This document shows, in pieces, positions 7,229 through 13,877 of a stretch of DNA of 29,430 nucleotides (the first letter of the stretch is position 1; each line of letters opens with the position of its first letter). The position numbers and the translations under genes were made by a program. The notes beneath the pieces were generated by a model that was not told where the DNA came from, searched no databases, and was given only the letters and a program-made list of their open reading frames with translations. This DNA comes from an uncultured Eubacteriales bacterium (GTDB taxonomy: Bacteria; Bacillota; Clostridia; Oscillospirales; Oscillospiraceae): contig UQGJ01000028.1 in assembly GCA_900540545.1 (NCBI GenBank), forward strand, positions 1 through 29,430. The letters are read 5' to 3'.

Positions 7229-7801
7229 ATGGACGAGCTGAAAAAACGCATTTTGAAGGACGCCCAGGTGGGCGAGGGGGACATCGTCCGGGTGGATATG
7301 TTCCTCAACCACTGCATGGACGTGGAACTGCTCCAGGACGTGGGCAAGGCGCTGGGCCGGCGGTTCAAGGGGGAGAAAATCGACAAGGTGCTGACGGTGG
7401 AGTCCAGCGGCATCGCCGTGGCCTGCTTCACCGCCCTGGCCCTGGGGGTCCCGGCGGTCTACGCCAAGAAGTTCCAGACCGGCTATATCGACCCGGAGGT
7501 CTACTCCGCCGAGGTCCACTCCTTCTCCCTGGAGAAATCCTACACCATCCGGGTGTCCCGGAAGTACTTGGAGGAGGACGACCGGGTGCTGCTGGTGGAC
7601 GACATCCTGTCCAGCGGGCAGGCCATGCTGGGGCTGCTGGAGCTGGTGTCCAAGGCGGGGGCCGAAGTGGCCGGCGTGGGCGTGGCCATCGAGAAGGGCA
7701 CCAAGGAGGGCGGCCAGGTCCTGCGGAACATGGGCCTGCGGGTGGAGGCCCTGACCACCATCACCGGCATCGAGGACGGACAAATCATATTGGCGGAATA
7801 A
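7229..7801 (+). CDS. xpt: Xanthine phosphoribosyltransferase
   Basis: A purine salvage enzyme that converts xanthine and PRPP to XMP. The 190 residues match the usual Xpt length. Visible features are the N-terminal MDELKKRIL, VDMFLNHCMDVEL, LTVESSGIAVA, and the PRPP-binding loop VLLVDDILSSGQA, followed by GVAIEKGTKEGG. ATG 7229 follows GGAGGAAGT at good spacing. It is second in an operon with a glutamine-amidotransferase-like hydrolase and followed by a strong terminator. In many Firmicutes xpt is controlled by a purine riboswitch; none is seen here. Confidence 0.93.
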   Translation: MDELKKRILKDAQVGEGDIVRVDMFLNHCMDVELLQDVGKALGRRFKGEKIDKVLTVESSGIAVACFTALALGVPAVYAKKFQTGYIDPEVYSAEVHSFSLEKSYTIRVSRKYLEEDDRVLLVDDILSSGQAMLGLLELVSKAGAEVAGVGVAIEKGTKEGGQVLRNMGLRVEALTTITGIEDGQIILAE

Positions 7802-7806
7802 CGGCG

Positions 7807-7838
7807 CGGGGAGGCCCTTTTGGGCCTCCCCGTTTTTC
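7807..7838 (+). terminator. Terminator after xpt
   Basis: An 11-bp perfect stem CGGGGAGGCCC/GGGCCTCCCCG with a 4-base loop and five T. It lies between converging genes and could also stop the minus-strand gene. Confidence 0.9.
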
Positions 7839-7848
7839 TGTTCCAACG

Positions 7849-9390
7849 CTAGGAGGCCAGGAAGGCGGTGAGGGTCCAGGTCTCCCAGCGGGCCGTCTGG
7901 TGGGCGGCGGAGGTGCGCAGGTCGTCCAGCACCTCGCTCACCGTATATTGGGGTACGCCGGGGATGACTTCCATCTCCGGGGGCAGGGTCTCCAGGGCGG
8001 GGACCACGGCATAGGAGCGGCGGGAGAGATACCGCACGTCGAGCCATTCCAGGGCGCCGGTCTGGTAGGCGCGGACGTTGTAGCGGGCCACGATGGCGTC
8101 CACATTGGCAAAGTTCAGCACCAGCCAGCCGGTGAGACCGGCGGCGAAGAGGACCCGGAAGAAGCCGAAGTCCCGCTTCCATATCTTCAGGGCCGCCCCG
8201 GCGAAGAACATCAGCAGCATGGCCATGCCCCAATAGGTCAGGGCCCGCTTGAAGGACAGGCCGTACTCCCCCACGTAGAGGGACATGCGCCGGCAGGCGG
8301 AGACCAGCATCACCCCGGACAGGGCCACCAGGCCGCTGGACAGCAGGCGCAGGGCCTGCCACAGCTTCCCCTCCCGGCGGCAGAAGTGGACCGCCGCCAC
8401 CACCACGCACAGGTTGATGCAGGAGACCCAGACCAGCTGGAAGAAGCCGCTGCGGGCGTACTCGGCGTAGGTCAGGCCAGTCTGTTCCAGGTAGGCCCGG
8501 CCCCCGAACAGGGCGTAGAACTGGACCCCCACGAAGAGCAGGTACACCAGGTCCAGCACGGCCACGGCGGTGACGGGGATGGCGGGGTCGGCCCGCCAGG
8601 TGGCCTTCTCCTCCCCCGCCGCCGGTTTGCCCAGGACATCCCTGCCCCGGCGGAGGGTGTAGCACAGGCTGAAGAGGAAGGGGGCGGCCACGGCCCCCAG
8701 GAGCAGGCGGCCCAGCAGGGAGCCGAAGTGGTCCACCACGAAGCTGACGGCCCGCCCGGCCAGCAGGTCGAACAGGGCGTCCGCCGAGGACAGGAGGAAC
8801 AGGACCACCCCCAGCAGGGGCAGGAGAAGGATCAGGGTCCACAGCACATAGCCGGTCCGCTTGTGGGTCCCCGGCTTGCCCAGGGACTCCAGGGCCTTGC
8901 CGGGGGCGCCCAGGCTGCCGAAGAGCCCGGCCAGCACGTGGCCCGCCCGCTCCGCCAGCATCAGGGGGTCGTGCCAGGGGCGGCGGGCGTCCCCGAAGCA
9001 CTCCAGCATCTGCACCCCCATGAGGCAGGGCAGGGCCAGGAAATTGACCGACCAGAACCAAGAGTTGGACCAGATGGTGAAGGTCAGGGCCAGCAGGACC
9101 ACGGCGGCGGTGAGGAGGATGGCGGGGCGGGTCAGGCCCTTCCCCGGCCTGGGGGCGTACCAGAAGAGGACGACCTCCCAGGCCAGGACCAGCAGGGTCA
9201 GGCCCAGGCCGGCGTAGGCGTAGGACTGGCAGAGAAAGAGGTCGGCCAGGAGGACGCCCAGAGCCAGGGTCAGGGCCAGGAGAAGGCGCTCCCGGAAATC
9301 GGCCTCGTAGATGCGCCTGGGCTTGGCGGGGACAGGGACGGCGGGACCCGGAAGGCCGCCGGTGACGGCGTTTTGATGCTCAAGTTCCAT
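7849..9390 (-). CDS. DUF4173-type multi-pass membrane protein
   Basis: An integral membrane protein of 513 residues with about ten hydrophobic segments, for example LLLALTLALGVLLADLFLC, AILLTAAVVLLALTFTIW and VLWTLILLLPLLGVVLFLL. The overall pattern and the NSWFWSVNFLALPCLMGVQ region fit the DUF4173 family, which is of unknown function. The C-terminal 100 residues are soluble. I choose the ATG at 9390 because AAAGGTGG lies five bases upstream of it; a GTG at 9399 overlaps that site. It is monocistronic, with its stop next to the terminator shared with xpt. The family assignment is from memory of pattern. Confidence 0.75.
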   Translation of the reverse strand: MELEHQNAVTGGLPGPAVPVPAKPRRIYEADFRERLLLALTLALGVLLADLFLCQSYAYAGLGLTLLVLAWEVVLFWYAPRPGKGLTRPAILLTAAVVLLALTFTIWSNSWFWSVNFLALPCLMGVQMLECFGDARRPWHDPLMLAERAGHVLAGLFGSLGAPGKALESLGKPGTHKRTGYVLWTLILLLPLLGVVLFLLSSADALFDLLAGRAVSFVVDHFGSLLGRLLLGAVAAPFLFSLCYTLRRGRDVLGKPAAGEEKATWRADPAIPVTAVAVLDLVYLLFVGVQFYALFGGRAYLEQTGLTYAEYARSGFFQLVWVSCINLCVVVAAVHFCRREGKLWQALRLLSSGLVALSGVMLVSACRRMSLYVGEYGLSFKRALTYWGMAMLLMFFAGAALKIWKRDFGFFRVLFAAGLTGWLVLNFANVDAIVARYNVRAYQTGALEWLDVRYLSRRSYAVVPALETLPPEMEVIPGVPQYTVSEVLDDLRTSAAHQTARWETWTLTAFLAS

Positions 9391-9479
9391 ATGGACCACC
9401 TTTTCTTTGAAAATTCGTTATTTTATGGAAGTAAAAGGGTGTGAAAGGACAGGGGCACGCCGGAGGGGACGTGTCCGGG

Positions 9480-9512
9480 GAATGAAGAATGAAGAAGGAA
9501 GAATGAAGAATT
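9480..9512. repeat. Tandem heptamer GAATGAA array
   Basis: Consecutive 7-base units read GAATGAA, GAATGAA, GAAGGAA, GAATGAA and a partial GAATT. This purine-only array stands out from the GC-rich intergenic DNA around it. Confidence 0.7.
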
Positions 9513-9601
9513 GCGCCTGTGGGCGGGACGGGGGTAGGAACGCCGTAGGCGGCCTTTCCTCTAACGCCACCTTGTCGGGAATTGCTGTGCCGGGTGCTCC
9601 A

Positions 9602-9817
9602 TCACTCCCCCTGCTCCGGGACGTATTCCAGAAGGTCGCCAGGCTGGCAGTCCAGGGCCTTGCACAGGGCCTCCAGGGTGGAAAAGCGGACGGCTTTGGC
9701 GTGGTTGTTTTTCAGGATGGACAGGTTGGCCGGGGTCAGGTCCACCTTTTGGGCCAGCTCTCCGGCGCTGATCTTCCGGCGGGCCATCATCACGTCCAGG
9801 TTGACCACAATGGGCAT
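9602..9817 (-). CDS. XRE-family helix-turn-helix regulator (YozG-like)
   Basis: A 71-residue DNA-binding protein made almost entirely of a Cro/CI-type helix-turn-helix: LDVMMARRKISAGELAQKV, LTPANLSILKNN, FSTLEALCKALDCQPGDLLEY. Small regulators of this kind typically sit beside DUF2975 membrane proteins, as here. The membrane protein gene ends 13 bases upstream and the two are cotranscribed from the promoter at 10410–10438. Autoregulation is likely for such pairs but not shown. It is followed by non-coding DNA. Confidence 0.88.
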   Translation of the reverse strand: MPIVVNLDVMMARRKISAGELAQKVDLTPANLSILKNNHAKAVRFSTLEALCKALDCQPGDLLEYVPEQGE

Positions 9818-9830
9818 ACTCCGCCACCCC

Positions 9831-10385
9831 CTAAATGGTCAGGTCATTTTCCGCCTTCATCTCCGCCGCCTGGCGGAAGAGGGCGGACATGACCAGACAC
9901 AGCAGCCCCGCCATCAGGAAGATGGGGACGAACAGGGCGTTATAGCTTAAAAGGGGCAGGATGGAGCGGTAAAAACAGACGCCCCACACGGCCCGGACTA
10001 GAGCGGCGGCGGAAATCACGAAACAGCAGACCGCCGCCCGCTTCATATTGGCGGCGTTGCCAAAGGTAAAGGTCTCCCCTTTGATGACGGTATCCAGCAC
10101 CCGGCGGCCCTGCCACAGAAGTATCGCCGTGCAGGTACCGCAGCATAACAGAAAAAGGGCCAGGGCAGCCGTATATTGGTTCGCCCAAATACATACCCAG
10201 GCCACAGCGAGGTATGGCAATATGGTAAACACTAAGAAGGGCTCTTGCATGATTGCCGTTACTACATTCACTTTGAACATCACCATCCCCGGCACCAAAG
10301 GCAGCACAACGAGGTTGCAGATGAATGCGATGGTAACCAGGACCTTCAAGACCCCGGCCAGCTTTTGGACGCCTGTTTTTTCCAT
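9831..10385 (-). CDS. DUF2975 membrane protein
   Basis: 184 residues with four hydrophobic segments: near 13–35, 48–66, 71–92 and a pair from about 118 to 172. A soluble loop carries GRRVLDTVIKGETFTFGNAANMKR, characteristic of DUF2975 proteins. Function is unknown. The gene leads a two-gene operon with the XRE regulator, an arrangement common in Firmicutes and possibly a membrane-signal/regulator pair. The ATG at 10385 has GAGGGGGG upstream; an overlapping ORF in another frame starting nearby is a shadow. Confidence 0.8.
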   Translation of the reverse strand: MEKTGVQKLAGVLKVLVTIAFICNLVVLPLVPGMVMFKVNVVTAIMQEPFLVFTILPYLAVAWVCIWANQYTAALALFLLCCGTCTAILLWQGRRVLDTVIKGETFTFGNAANMKRAAVCCFVISAAALVRAVWGVCFYRSILPLLSYNALFVPIFLMAGLLCLVMSALFRQAAEMKAENDLTI

Positions 10386-10409
10386 GGGACATCCCCCCTC
10401 TTGTGGGTT

Positions 10410-10438
10410 ATCATAGCACCGCAGAAAATGAATGTCAA
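10410..10438 (-). promoter_or_regulatory. Promoter of the DUF2975/XRE operon
   Basis: On the minus strand TTGACA (10438–10433), a 17-base spacer and TATGAT (10415–10410). This is an almost perfect vegetative promoter, 25 bases before the start codon. Confidence 0.85.
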
Positions 10439-10479
10439 TATAATTTTATCGTTTTTCAATAAATCCATGGGTAAAGGGC

Positions 10480-10500
10480 GGGCGCCCGCCAGGGGCGCCC
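10480..10500 (-). terminator. Weak terminator-like hairpin after the sirtuin
   Basis: Two copies of the self-complementary octamer GGGCGCCC (10480–10487 and 10493–10500) can form an 8-bp stem with a 5-base loop directly after the sirtuin stop codon. There is no good T-run on the minus strand. Confidence 0.35.
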
Positions 10501-11226
10501 TTAGACCTTGATTTGGGAAAAAATCTCGCCGATGGCGCCCGCCACCACCAGGTCGGCCTGCATATCCATGGGGGTGGGGGACTTGTTGACCACCACCAGC
10601 TTGTCGCCGGAGTAGTAGTTCACCAGCCCCGCCGCCGGGTAGACCACCAGGGAGGTGCCGCCGATGATGAGCATATCGGCCTTGCGGATATAGTCCACGG
10701 CCTTATACATCACGTCCTGGTCCAGAGCCTCCTCGTAGAGGACCACATCGGGCTTTACCGTGCCGCCACAGGCGTCGCAGGTGGGGATGCCGGGGGCATC
10801 CTTCACGTAGCGCACGTCGAAGGACTTATGGCAGTCCATACAGTAGTTGCGCAGGACGGAGCCGTGGAGCTCCAGGACCTCCCGGCTCCCGGCGGCCTGG
10901 TGGAGGCCGTCGATGTTCTGGGTGACCACGGCCTTCAGCCGCCCCGCCGCCTCCAGCTCGGCCAGCTTGCGGTGGGCGGGGTTGGGCCTGGCATCCAGAT
11001 AGAGCATGCGGTCCTGATAGAAGCGGTAGAACTCGGCCGGGTCCCGGTCGAAGAAGCTGCGGCTGATGATGGTCTCCGGGGGGTACTTGTAGTGCTGGTG
11101 ATAGAGGCCGTCCACGCTGCGGAAGTCGGGGATGCCGCTCTCGGTGGAGACCCCTGCCCCGCCGAAAAAGACGATGTTTTGGCTGGAGCTGATCCAGTCC
11201 TGGAGGGTATTCTGCGCTTCCGTCAT
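10501..11226 (-). CDS. cobB: NAD-dependent protein deacylase (sirtuin)
   Basis: A SIR2-family enzyme of 241 residues that removes acyl groups from lysines using NAD+. Motifs are FFGGAGVSTESGIPDFRS for NAD binding, TQNIDGLHQAAGS, the catalytic His in ELHGS, and the zinc site C129/C132 (YCMDCHK) with C150/C153 (CDACGG). The Rossmann part continues with IIGGTSLVVYPAAGL and VVNKSPTP. It is third in an operon: its ATG overlaps the TGA of the diguanylate cyclase gene by four bases, with GGGGGAGG upstream. Being tied to c-di-GMP enzymes is unusual. A link to the acetate and acetyl-phosphate metabolism encoded further along (AckA) is possible but only inferred. Confidence 0.94.
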   Translation of the reverse strand: MTEAQNTLQDWISSSQNIVFFGGAGVSTESGIPDFRSVDGLYHQHYKYPPETIISRSFFDRDPAEFYRFYQDRMLYLDARPNPAHRKLAELEAAGRLKAVVTQNIDGLHQAAGSREVLELHGSVLRNYCMDCHKSFDVRYVKDAPGIPTCDACGGTVKPDVVLYEEALDQDVMYKAVDYIRKADMLIIGGTSLVVYPAAGLVNYYSGDKLVVVNKSPTPMDMQADLVVAGAIGEIFSQIKV

Positions 11227-13877
11227 GGGTGTTCCTCCCCCTTTTGTTCCACCGGGCTGCAGGACAGAAGATAGACCTGCCGGTTCCCCGGCCAGGTGAT
11301 GGTGTCGGCCCGGACCTCCACGTCCATGTCCAGCACGACGCTGTGGACCCGCCCTGCGGCGTGGCCCAACGCGTCCATGTGCCGCACTGGGCAGTGGGCG
11401 CAGGGGTTGGGGGCGTGGTAAAAGGCCTCGTGGCAGCGCTCCCCCAGCTCCAGGCCGGGGAGCACATCCTTCGTGGCCTGGTTGGTATACAAAATCTCGT
11501 GGCTCTCCGGGTCGATGACGTAGATCCAGTCCCGCTGGTGGTCCAGGATGCCCTTAAGGCTCTCCATCAGCTCTTCGGTGCGCTCCTGGGCCCGCCGCTT
11601 CATCAGGAAGGCGCCCAGGATGTCGGCGATAAAGGCCAGAGCCTTCACCTGCTCCTGGGTCCACAGGCGGGTGTCCCGGCACTCGTCGAAGCCCACCGCC
11701 CCACAGAAGCGGGGGCCGTCGTTGATGGCGCACTGGAGGGTGGAGCGGATGTCCTGGGGCTCCAGCACCGCCCGGGCCTCGGCGTCCAGCTCGGAGACGT
11801 TCCGGCAGTAGAGGACGCCCTCCCGCCGCAGGGGGGCCAGCAGGCCCTGGATGATGTCCACCGGCACGTGCTGGAGGGCCTCCAGCTCGGAGGACACCCC
11901 TTCGGCGCACCACTCGAAGGTGTTGCTCACGGAGCGACCGTCGTTTGCCAGCTCGTAGATGTACACGCGGCTCACGTCGTACTGCCGCCCCACGATCTCC
12001 AGGATGGTGGGGATGGCCTGCTGGATGTCGGACGCGCTGTACAGGGCCCGGAAGACATAGTCCGCCAGCTCGCCGCTGTCAAAGCGGCGGTCCCCCTCGG
12101 ACTCGATGCGGTCCTTCTCCCCGCTCCGGGAGGCGGCCAGCTCGTGGCGCAGCTCGGGCCAATCCATCCCCGGTTCGTAGAAGGCGTACTGGTTCTTGCC
12201 CTTCACCTTGGCGTGGTAGAGGGCCACGTCGGCGTTCTGGAACAGGGTGTTGAAGTCCGTGCCGTTCTCCGGCGCCACGGCGATGCCCACGCTGCCGGAG
12301 ATGCCGCTGGCGGGGACATTCTGCACCACGCTGTGGAACAGCTTCACCACCGCCCCGGCCCTGGCCTCCAGCTCCGCCGTATCCGCCACGCCACGCAAGA
12401 ACACACAGAACTCGTCGCCGCCTATCCGGCCCAGGATGTCCTCCGGGCGGAACAGGCTCTGAAGGCCCCCGGCCAGGTCGGCCAGGACGGCGTCCCCGCC
12501 CAGGTGGCCGTAGCGGTCGTTGACCTGCTTGAAGTCGTCGATGTCCAAAATCAGCAGGGCGGAGCGCTCCTCCATGGGGATGAGGGCCAGCTCCCGCTCG
12601 ATCAGCTCCCGGGCGGCGCCCTTGTTGTACAGGCCCGTCAGGGCGTCCCGCTGGGCCTTGCGCTGGAGCTGTTGGGTCCGGCGCTTTTCGTCGTCGATAT
12701 TGATGATGACCCCCACCACCCGGCGGCGGGAGCCGGACCGCTGGAGAGTCATGCGGACCCGGCACCAGCGGTACCCGCCCCCGGCCTCCCGGATGCGCAG
12801 CTCCGCCTCGCCGTAGTCCTCGCCGCCCAGGATGCGGTCCCGCAGGGAGAGCAGCACCGCCCGGTCCTCGGCATAGACCACGTCCATGTCCCCCGGATCG
12901 GGGGAGTAGCCGAAGGTGCGCTCCCAGTTGTTGGAGATTTCCAGTCCGCCGTCGTCGATGTCCCACTCGAAGATGATGTCGTTGGTCTGCTCCATGACGA
13001 TGCGGTGCCGCTCCAGGCTGGTGCGCAGGGCCTCCCGCGCCTCACGGGACTCGGTCACGTCCAGGAGGATGCAGTAGAAATACTCCATGCCGTCCTCCCG
13101 GCGGACCACCTGGCCCCGGTCCAAAATCCAAAGCACCTTGCCGTCCTTGCGCCGGATGCGGTACTCGATCTCCTTGGTGTTGCCCCGGGAGAGCTGCTCC
13201 CGCACCTCCGGCCAGGTCCGCTCCAGGTCCTCGGGGAGGATCATCCGGGCGAACTGGTCCTGGAACCGCTCCCGGACCTCCTCCCTGGTATAGCCGTACA
13301 GGTCCAGGAAGCCGGCGCTGAATTCGATGAGGTTCAGCTCGGGGGTGGTGTCGCAGCAGACCACGCCGCCGGGCAGGTTGTTGAGCAGGGCGCTCATATC
13401 CCGGTCCCGCTGGGCCAGACGGGCGGCCTGGTCGTCCAGGATGTGGGACAGCAGCGCCTCCCGGTCCCGCTCCGAACCCATCAGGTCCGGCGGCCGCTCC
13501 ACGTTCTCCCCCAGGGAGATGTGGATACAGCGCAGGCGCAGGCCCTGGGCCGTCCCATGACAGGTGGCGGTGACCCGTACGGTGAGCTCCGCCCCGGAGC
13601 CCTCCGCCCGCAGGTCGGCGCAGCCGCTGACGATACAGGTGGTCTCGTCAATGGCGCGGGCCACCAGCGGCGTGTCCAGCACCCGGTAGCGGGGGCTCTC
13701 CATCTCCGGGAGCCGCTCCGGCGGGCGGCCGTGGATGACCTCGGCCCCGCCGATGCCGATCCAGTCCCCCTCCGCGTCCATGAGGGCGCGGACCCGCGCC
13801 GTGTCCCGGGTCTCGAAATAGAGCCTGACCGTCTCGCGGACCAGCTCCAGGGATTCCCGTTCCAGCTGCATCTTCAT
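11223..13877 (-). CDS. Multi-PAS diguanylate cyclase (GGDEF) with GAF-like region
   Basis: A predicted cytosolic c-di-GMP synthase of 884 residues. The N-terminal 130 residues resemble a SnoaL/NTF2-like ligand domain. A PAS domain follows (about 165–275, LNNLPGGVVCCD), then a second PAS (about 288–395, TNDIIFEWDIDDGG). The GGDEF domain begins at RDALTGLYNK (410–419) and has an intact active site IGGDEF (GGDEF 486–490). A GAF-like region spans about 570–760. The C-terminal PAS carries CHEAFYHAPNPCAHCP with C826 and C829, a cysteine pattern seen in PAS domains of anaerobes and perhaps redox- or metal-sensing. There are no membrane segments. Its ATG overlaps the upstream phosphodiesterase stop (ATGA) and its own stop overlaps the sirtuin start, so all three are coupled. 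Confidence 0.9.
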   Translation of the reverse strand: MKMQLERESLELVRETVRLYFETRDTARVRALMDAEGDWIGIGGAEVIHGRPPERLPEMESPRYRVLDTPLVARAIDETTCIVSGCADLRAEGSGAELTVRVTATCHGTAQGLRLRCIHISLGENVERPPDLMGSERDREALLSHILDDQAARLAQRDRDMSALLNNLPGGVVCCDTTPELNLIEFSAGFLDLYGYTREEVRERFQDQFARMILPEDLERTWPEVREQLSRGNTKEIEYRIRRKDGKVLWILDRGQVVRREDGMEYFYCILLDVTESREAREALRTSLERHRIVMEQTNDIIFEWDIDDGGLEISNNWERTFGYSPDPGDMDVVYAEDRAVLLSLRDRILGGEDYGEAELRIREAGGGYRWCRVRMTLQRSGSRRRVVGVIINIDDEKRRTQQLQRKAQRDALTGLYNKGAARELIERELALIPMEERSALLILDIDDFKQVNDRYGHLGGDAVLADLAGGLQSLFRPEDILGRIGGDEFCVFLRGVADTAELEARAGAVVKLFHSVVQNVPASGISGSVGIAVAPENGTDFNTLFQNADVALYHAKVKGKNQYAFYEPGMDWPELRHELAASRSGEKDRIESEGDRRFDSGELADYVFRALYSASDIQQAIPTILEIVGRQYDVSRVYIYELANDGRSVSNTFEWCAEGVSSELEALQHVPVDIIQGLLAPLRREGVLYCRNVSELDAEARAVLEPQDIRSTLQCAINDGPRFCGAVGFDECRDTRLWTQEQVKALAFIADILGAFLMKRRAQERTEELMESLKGILDHQRDWIYVIDPESHEILYTNQATKDVLPGLELGERCHEAFYHAPNPCAHCPVRHMDALGHAAGRVHSVVLDMDVEVRADTITWPGNRQVYLLSCSPVEQKGEEHP

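Noticed and set aside
7900..9444. Long plus-strand frame opposite the DUF4173 gene
   Set aside because: It is a product of GC-rich codons on the other strand: low-complexity Gly/Gln/His-rich translation, no family match, no ribosome binding site.
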